DNA of 64,000 bases from Phoronis australis (Eukaryota; Phoronida; Phoronidae), in the NCBI GenBank assembly GCA_002633005.1, contig NMRA01000208.1, forward strand, positions 1-64,000, written 5' to 3'. This document shows positions 58,901-64,000 of this stretch, piece after piece. The translations under genes and the position numbers were made by a program. The notes under the pieces were generated by a model that ran no database searches, was not told the origin of the DNA, and saw only the letters and a program-made list of their open reading frames with translations. Positions within the stretch are counted from its first letter, which is position 1. Each line of letters opens with the position of its first letter.

Positions 58901-61900
58901 CCAGTGACACGTGTTGTGAACTGTTGAACAAACTGCGTGTGAAAGCAATGACGTCGTTGGATAATTTCAACACCTCCGTCTGCTGTCAGGTATCAGGTAA
59001 CGCAACCTTACGTGTCGTTATGGAGTAGAACTACTCGATCTAAATTGATACAAATTAGGTTGTTTTTTGGGTGGCATGCTCCGCTAAGTAGTTACTGGTT
59101 GGGTCGGACGTGTATGTTGTCATTCCGTGCACGATGAGATCTTTTGTATCTAATCTCTTCTGTCCTGTGATTGCCGCGTAATGATGAATTGTTCATGCCG
59201 ATGTCCCGAGGGAGCCGAAGTACCGGCAATTTTATTGTGTATTGTTGTGTTATGTGACTTGAATACGACGCCAGTATTGTTGAGTGCTCATTTTTCACTA
59301 TTGTTGCATCAACTGACACTGGAGAAACTGTGCACTAAGGCCGTTAATTATTAGTGGAACTTACTTGTTTTATTGCCATCTTTAAATTTTCAATTTCGGA
59401 CACCACAAGATCGTGTGCGTATTTTCGCTCTGTAGGTTTTCGTCCAAAGCACCCAGTCTGCTTATTCTGTGTCCTAGCTCTAGTTTTTTTCATGGACTCG
59501 CTGAACAGAAACTTTACGGTATCGTCCTTTCTTTTCTTTTTGCTGTATTTCCTTGCCAGTAATATCTGAAATCATTATTAGGTAAAATGCGTATTGGTTC
59601 TGGTGCAACGTATCTTTTCTTTCTGCACGACACATGTCAATGTACACTATGTCACACTCTTGGTGTCTACTGATCAAGTTGCTTTCTCCAGAATTGATAA
59701 GAATTATAGCATTAAAACTATTCACCGTGAACAACATGTACTTCGAAAATATGAACTAGGGTCATTTCAGGCTTACCTTTGGAAGAAACAGCCATGACAA
59801 GGTCCCGTATGTAATCGTGATTATACAAGCTGACGTCAATATGTACAACAGATTCGTCGAACATTCGTCGACGAGGATCAACATGACAAAGATTGTTGCC
59901 ACACAAAAAGTCATTGAAGCAGAAGCGTATATCTGCTGAGAGTCTTTTAGTGACGGGAGAGTCACGTGTCTTGCTTGCCATGCGCAATACACAATAGCAG
60001 TCAATATAGCGGCCTTAATACCAACGATCACAAGCACCCATATTACATTATACTTCGAACTGCATGTCCGCGTTCTGTATGAAACAAGAGCGTCTTTCAT
60101 TATCTGAAATAAAAGGTGTGGTAATTTAAGTACCTCATACTAATAGAAATAACATCCTGTAGTCCTGGACTAATTATTGTGTCTTTGCTATTGCTTATGG
60201 TCGTCCGAGTAGTTGGTGTACCAACGAAATGACAAAAAACTGGATGTAGCCACTTTTGAAATTCCCTGCCTTCGAATGCGCGATTTTTTTGCCGTTCACA
60301 GCATGGCTGTTTCCTTTTAAACTTCCAAGAACGTGGCTACAGGTTTGACTCTCTTCGTCACATTTTACGATAAAACATTGATAAAAGTTCATAATGTTAT
60401 TTCATGATATCACAACCAGTCGAAAAAACGTGAAAGCTCACGAAAGATCACGACGATGATTACCTCATATCTCGTTTCCTTTTCCTTTTCTACACAAACA
60501 ATAGGATCGGCGTAAGTCCATCCTAATAGGATGACGATGTCAACGAATAAGACAATCACCACGCCTAGCAGAAGGTGCTCGTCTTTCGTGGTTTTACCGT
60601 TAAACTGCATATTCTTAAACACCATGAACACTCTCCATGTCTTGGTTAGTACAGATCCATAGATGAGAGTCGACGAAATGGTAAGAGTAAAAGTGGTAGC
60701 CTGTGGAGATAGGAAAGTAATAAAAATCAGTGAACACTTACGGCAGGATGACGCCTCACGTCAGTCTCATGATGCTATGACGACTTAACAGCATATGGTC
60801 ATTTCTGTTAAGGTTATTTTCGACGTGTATCAGACCACCTGCAATTATTTCTTTAAAAACAAAATGAGAAAAAGAGACCATGGCGGTTGTGCTCAACGTT
60901 TTATTTTCCCACCATCTACGCTTTGTAGCATAAATTATGTTTATAAAAAGACTCTTACTCACATGTCTGAGACGTGCAACTTGCTCATTGGATGAGACAA
61001 AGTATTCTGTACCTAACACACCCACGGATACGTAGGCCAACACGGCTCCAAGGGCGATCACGGAGTTAATGTACGGACTGGTAAGTTTGATTAGTCTGAA
61101 ATGAACATTATTGCACGTTATACATTTTCCTTTAGCAACAGTCCTTCCCAATGCAGTGATTTGTTACTTGTTGATACTCTATGTTTGTTATCTTGAGATT
61201 TATACGATGGAAAATGTATTTCTTGTCTTTCTGATAATGATGAATATCACCTTGGAGTCGAGATGGAAAGTCTGACGTTCTTACGTTTTGCAAATAATTC
61301 AACCTTCCTCAAGTTGACAGAAAAACATGGTTCCAGAACTGTTAAGATGGAATTAGAACGTGGCGTCATTTTTGTGGAGACCAAATGATTGCAACGAAGA
61401 AAGTTTATTCTTGAAAGGGGTGACAGAAAGTTTTGATGTTCCTACCTATCGTTTTGTTTTAATATGTTGAACACCAATATGGCGACGGCGTATACTACAC
61501 CGAGGCTGGCAAGTGACGTCATGATTATGAACGCTGGCAACGTTACAGTGTGAAGATGGCTCTCCTTGGTCAACATGTCAGTTATTTCTGAAAATTCAAA
61601 CGAAAAATAAAGACAAGCATAAAATGGAAAAATGTGAACACTGTCTTACGATAACAAACAACTGCCATTAACGACTGACCGCGGCACTTAAACAGAAACG
61701 ACACTAGTTATCAACAGAAATTATGACGCGCATTGCGCACTTTAATATTACTACTGGAAATAGTCTGTCGTTGAATTGCTACTGAATGTGTTTTAGAGTC
61801 ATGTCTTGCTGTGCTTATCACAAATATAGAAAAATAGATTGTTGAAATGCATTCGATGTGTTTGGCTGCATTTGTTTCAATCTCCCGTATGTCGGGTCAT

Positions 61901-64000
61901 CCGTGTCAATCCTCAATAACATTTGACTGGTTTACACGGACAACTTCCTGACCGTGAACTTTACCTGGCTCAATCGAGTGAGAGTGAACTAATTGCAGAT
62001 TAATTAATCAAAGTCGTTATCGCATTCTCCTTCCAACATGAAGTCATGACGTCATCATAAAGAGTGGATAAATTTTAAATCAACATTTTATGTGACTCTT
62101 TAAAAAATGATACGTATACTGAACTAATTCGCACTGTCGTGATATTTTGTATGTAAATTGTTAATTCTTTGAATTTTAAAAACGTTTTCCACATCACGCT
62201 TTCCCGATTCGTGTTTTCACACTTGAACTGTGTTCAGTATTGAGGTTGTGCAACAATCAAACGTATGTTGTAGATAAAGTCCCCAACACTCTCATGTAAG
62301 CCATTCATGTGTCAACATACGATATCTAGTAAGTGCGTACCGACGTTACCTGTTTTCACCGTCAGGTTCTTATGAGCACCAAGCGATCCAACTGTCGTGA
62401 TTACGTTGTCTGTAATAGACAGAGAAACTATTGTCATGCGCCTATGTGGATGGAATGACTAAAGCACTGGAACACGTCAGGGAACGTAAATTTTTAACGA
62501 TTCGTCTCGTCGGTGTTGATGGTAATGGATGGCGTTGATGTCGTTTTGCCTAACTTCTTGGAATATTGGGCTTCAGTTACAAGCATCTTCCTCTCTACTA
62601 TCTTCACTAGTAAATCTTTCCGATTATCAAGATTTTGGGGCTTTTCTCCATTCGCTGAAGTTTTATCGAAAGTTTCACAAGTGTTCAATCTCTATTGAAA
62701 ACGGTTGATTACCGATATATTTTTGAGTGAACTCGACATATTGTTTGGTAGTTCTTGGTGAACAGACTCGTGGGCGAGACGGCCTCGCCTCTTGTTGATT
62801 TCAAATCAGTGATATTCACCTGGTTGTAATAATGAAAGAAGGTCATTCTTTTTGATTTCTGAATAAATTGAGAACAGGAAGTTGTTCACCCGCATGGGTT
62901 ATTTTGCTATAAAGAATTGTTTTAGTTAATCATTGTCGTTGAGAAGTAACGAGCAGCTTACTCAAGATGGCGACCAATTATTTTTCTACCAACTCGATAG
63001 ATGGCGGCAGCAGAAAGTAAAATAAAGGACACAACTGGGTAGAGTTCAGTAACGCGAGGACCTACGGTAGGTCCTCGCTAAAATGTTGCCAAAATTACTT
63101 GTTCTCATTTAGAATATATGACAACATCTCACGTATCTCGCAAAGCCTTGCTTTTTAACGAGGTTCTAACGTTACTGAACTTTATCCTCGATTCCACATG
63201 ACAACCTGAATACGTACATTTATTCTGGTGAGACTGTTGTTTCGATGACGTCTTATGTTGAATTCCTTTTGGTCTTAAATTAAATTGCTCATGCTTTAAT
63301 AAAAACAACTACGGTTTTAAATCGACTTCACATGTTTCGGTGTTATTTATTCAAACACCATCATCATGCTTTACGATAAAACTACGTTTCGCAGCATATG
63401 ACCAAAAATGTCCACCAATCAGATATGGCCGTTTTTCATTATTTGGTGCAAATTGAAGGTGCACAAACTCCACCTACCCTTTATACGCAGAACAGATACA
63501 TTGCTTTCCCTGAAACCTTTTGGCGTGAATTGCACTTTTCCCTGAAAACAAAATGTCAATTTTCCTGAAATTGTCTGGTGACATTTCAAAAACAACTGTG
63601 CTAAAAACATGCAGATTTAAAATGACAAGTAATGACCAAATTTAACAGTTTATTGGTGTCCAAGAGACATTCACGATTCAAATGAGAATCGTATTCCGCT
63701 TATTCAGATAGTCGTTAACAAAAAAATCCAGTTTAAAATTCTACTTCATTTAGGAATACACTAAAGAGCTTGCAAAAAGAATTTGAACTCGAAGGGCGCT
63801 TTTTTAAACCGTCACCTTCTTGAACAAACTGTAGGTGTTATAGTGAAAGCAGACAACATGCAAGATACACACCGAAATTCCATCAAATGGTGACTGTTTT
63901 GAAGAACTGAAAGTTTGTTGAAGATTTTGGGGCGACCAGTCGTCAACTGCTGATACTAAGTCAAGAGCGAGCTTTGTTGCGTCGAAAGCATACGAAGCCT
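55153..64000 (-). CDS. GABA-B-type class C GPCR (3' part, runs off right edge)
   Basis: Nine exons join with matching phases: 64000-63873, 63541-63478, 62409-62350, 61587-61446, 61095-60963, 60700-60464, 60103-59777, 59565-59365 and 55953-55153 (about 697 codons visible). They encode the end of the bilobed ligand-binding domain (YAFDATKLALDL ... FDGIS|GKVQF), a short linker, TM1-TM7, an FLPK motif after TM7, a helical coiled-coil-like segment (SEIENLKMAIKQ|KDATIRELTDRL) and a long Ser-rich cytoplasmic tail. Hallmarks of GABA-B receptors include SPYINSVIALGA, GSVLTKTWRVF, DEHLLLGVV and W.AR.V..P.L.DS. Known family: heterodimeric Gi/o-coupled receptors at the plasma membrane. Lack of the cysteine-rich domain supports GABA-B rather than mGluR. 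Which ligand it binds is unknown, since the binding residues lie outside the window. Confidence 0.9.
55960..57620. other. Receptor intron, plus an unassigned plus-strand frame
   Basis: At about 56970-57302 a plus-strand frame reads FSRFCDIFVSTGTLLVT ... SLLEQNTGILKIES then stops; it is coherent over about 110 codons but has no ATG near its start and no recognised domain. May be an old retroposed fragment. Confidence 0.3.
57634..57927 (-). other. Unrecognised 97-codon open frame in receptor intron
   Basis: On the minus strand the frame runs from GACGACCTAGAGCTC (just after a TTAG that could be an acceptor) to a TAA at 57634. The peptide (DDLELISPDFAGGSLSFTGY, then EEILERRREQAQTTERMELF, and a hydrophobic stretch ILAIYSVHFIL) is protein-like but unrecognised. 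It is not phase-compatible with a cassette exon between the two flanking receptor exons (enters phase 0, ends in a stop), unless it is an alternative terminal exon. In that case it would replace the 267-codon tail. Confidence 0.35.
57940..59360. other. Receptor intron, nothing further recognised
   Basis: A diverged direct duplication (TCCGAGCCACTGGCC-GGATAAC) occurs at about 58510-58600. No exon-like frames. Confidence 0.4.
59365..59565 (-). CDS. GABA-B-type receptor exon: basic juxtamembrane and coiled-coil start
   Basis: 201 nt, phase 0 to 0. A lysine-rich stretch ARKYSKKKRKDD then YAHDLVVSEIENLKMAIKQ with heptad-like hydrophobic spacing. Confidence 0.8.
59777..60103 (-). CDS. GABA-B-type receptor exon: TM5-TM7
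   Basis: 327 nt, phase 0 to 0. Extracellular loop 2 Cys (RTRTCSSKYNVIW), TM5, intracellular loop 3 with AWQARHVTLPSLKDSQQI, TM6, TM7 and the closing LSWLFLPK. Confidence 0.95.
60464..60700 (-). CDS. GABA-B-type receptor exon: TM3-TM4
   Basis: 237 nt, phase 0 to 0. Encodes LIYGSVLTKTWRVFMVFKNM, the second intracellular loop KTTKDEHLLL, TM4 and the start of extracellular loop 2 (TYADPIVCVEKEKE). Confidence 0.9.
60963..61095 (-). CDS. GABA-B-type receptor exon: TM2
   Basis: 133 nt, phase 2 to 0. Encodes RLIKLTSPYINSVIALGAVL and AYVSVGVLGTEYFVSS, then NEQVARLRH, where the usual Cys two residues before the AR pair is absent. Confidence 0.85.
61446..61587 (-). CDS. GABA-B-type receptor exon: TM1
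   Basis: 142 nt, phase 1 to 2. Encodes LPAFIIMTSLASLGVVYAVA then ILVFNILKQND, a membrane helix and the first intracellular loop. Confidence 0.85.
62350..62409 (-). CDS. GABA-B-type receptor exon: linker to TM1
   Basis: 60 nt, acceptor TCTATTACAG and donor GTAACG, phase 1 to 1. Encodes NVITTVGSLGAHKNLTVKT; one potential N-glycosylation site (NLT). Confidence 0.75.
62420..63030. other. Receptor intron, nothing recognised
   Basis: A 64-codon minus frame (62494-62688) exists but lacks a donor compatible with the phase-1 acceptor at 62409; treated as chance. Confidence 0.4.
63042..63183. mobile_element. MITE with GAGTTCAGTAACG terminal inverted repeats
   Basis: Left end GAGTTCAGTAACGCGAGGAC; right end GGTTCTAACGTTACTGAACT, an imperfect inverse. 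Next to the left end lies a perfect 12-bp-arm palindrome (GCGAGGACCTAC-G-GTAGGTCCTCGC). A diverged copy is at 53475-53602. Confidence 0.65.
63478..63541 (-). CDS. GABA-B-type receptor exon: end of ligand-binding domain
   Basis: 64 nt, acceptor TTGTTTTCAG, phase 0 to 1. Encodes GKVQFTPKGFRESNVSVLRIK, matching the G-x-V-x-F-x-x-x-G-x-R block. Confidence 0.8.
63873..64000 (-). CDS. GABA-B-type receptor exon: ligand-binding domain (partial)
   Basis: Cut by the window end. Encodes ASYAFDATKLALDLVSA and ends FDGIS at donor GTGTGT, phase 0; this is the Y-A-Y-D-A / F-x-G-V-S-G region of the receptor family. Confidence 0.8.

Noticed and set aside
60195-60392. 65-codon minus frame as an additional receptor exon
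   Set aside because: Exons 60464 and 60103 join directly in phase 0 and give the expected loop length; this frame would add an unmatched insertion and lacks good splice sites.
62494-62688. 64-codon minus frame as a receptor exon
   Set aside because: No donor compatible with the phase-1 acceptor at 62409, whereas the exon at 63478-63541 fits exactly.

Overview
This is a metazoan nuclear contig: AT-rich, with canonical GT-AG introns, very low gene density and many transposon relics and tandem repeats. Family content (class C GABA-B-type receptor, a secreted chitin-binding-like protein pair, LTR and non-LTR retroelements, hAT-like and other small inverted-repeat elements) fits a marine invertebrate, perhaps a non-vertebrate deuterostome; that placement is inference. 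There is one 800-base N gap (37406-38205). Nothing prokaryotic (operon, CRISPR, phage) is present.

Layout. 1-770: one well-formed exon of an unrecognised minus-strand gene. 1440-4450: plus-strand remnant of a Ty3/gypsy element (gag, protease, RT, integrase C-terminus, possible 3' LTR). 4460-22970: copy A of a segmental duplication carrying a four-coding-exon minus-strand gene (gene A). Its introns hold a second gypsy element with both short LTRs and a target-site duplication (6631-10673), an 81-bp minisatellite, and a LINE (about 16750-21600) that is itself split by about 2.4 kb containing a 27-bp minisatellite and a 416-bp fold-back. 22970-25760: a repeat family built around a palindromic TAAAATGTAACA motif. 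29409-31300: exons of a decayed protein kinase. 27900-36600: several small inverted-repeat elements, a 35-bp minisatellite and a LINE 3' tail. 41980-43445: a 17-bp satellite of about 85 units. 44145-52510: copy B of the duplication with the paralogous gene B; its intron holds a different LINE. 55153-64000: the C-terminal part of a GABA-B-type receptor gene on the minus strand, running off the right end.

Key result. I could assemble two paralogous genes exon by exon with matching phases. Gene A exons: 16231-16174, 12226-11877, 5521-5395, 4728-4529. Gene B exons: 50058-50001, 48904-48555, 45065-44939, 44409-44210. Each predicts exactly 244 residues: signal peptide, an N-terminal domain weakly like the farnesoic-acid-methyltransferase-type (Methyltransf_FA) fold, a short linker, and a seven-cysteine C-terminal domain resembling chitin-binding type 2/peritrophin-A. 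In gene A the ancestral acceptor AG of coding exon 2 has mutated to AT, but an AG nine bases downstream keeps the frame. Both genes also share an upstream non-coding exon donor (22567 and 52121) and an acceptor five bases before the ATG.

The GABA-B-type receptor is assembled from nine phase-compatible exons covering the end of the ligand-binding domain, all seven membrane helices, a coiled-coil segment and a 267-residue Ser-rich tail. Its TM3-proximal cysteine, normally conserved, appears to be missing.
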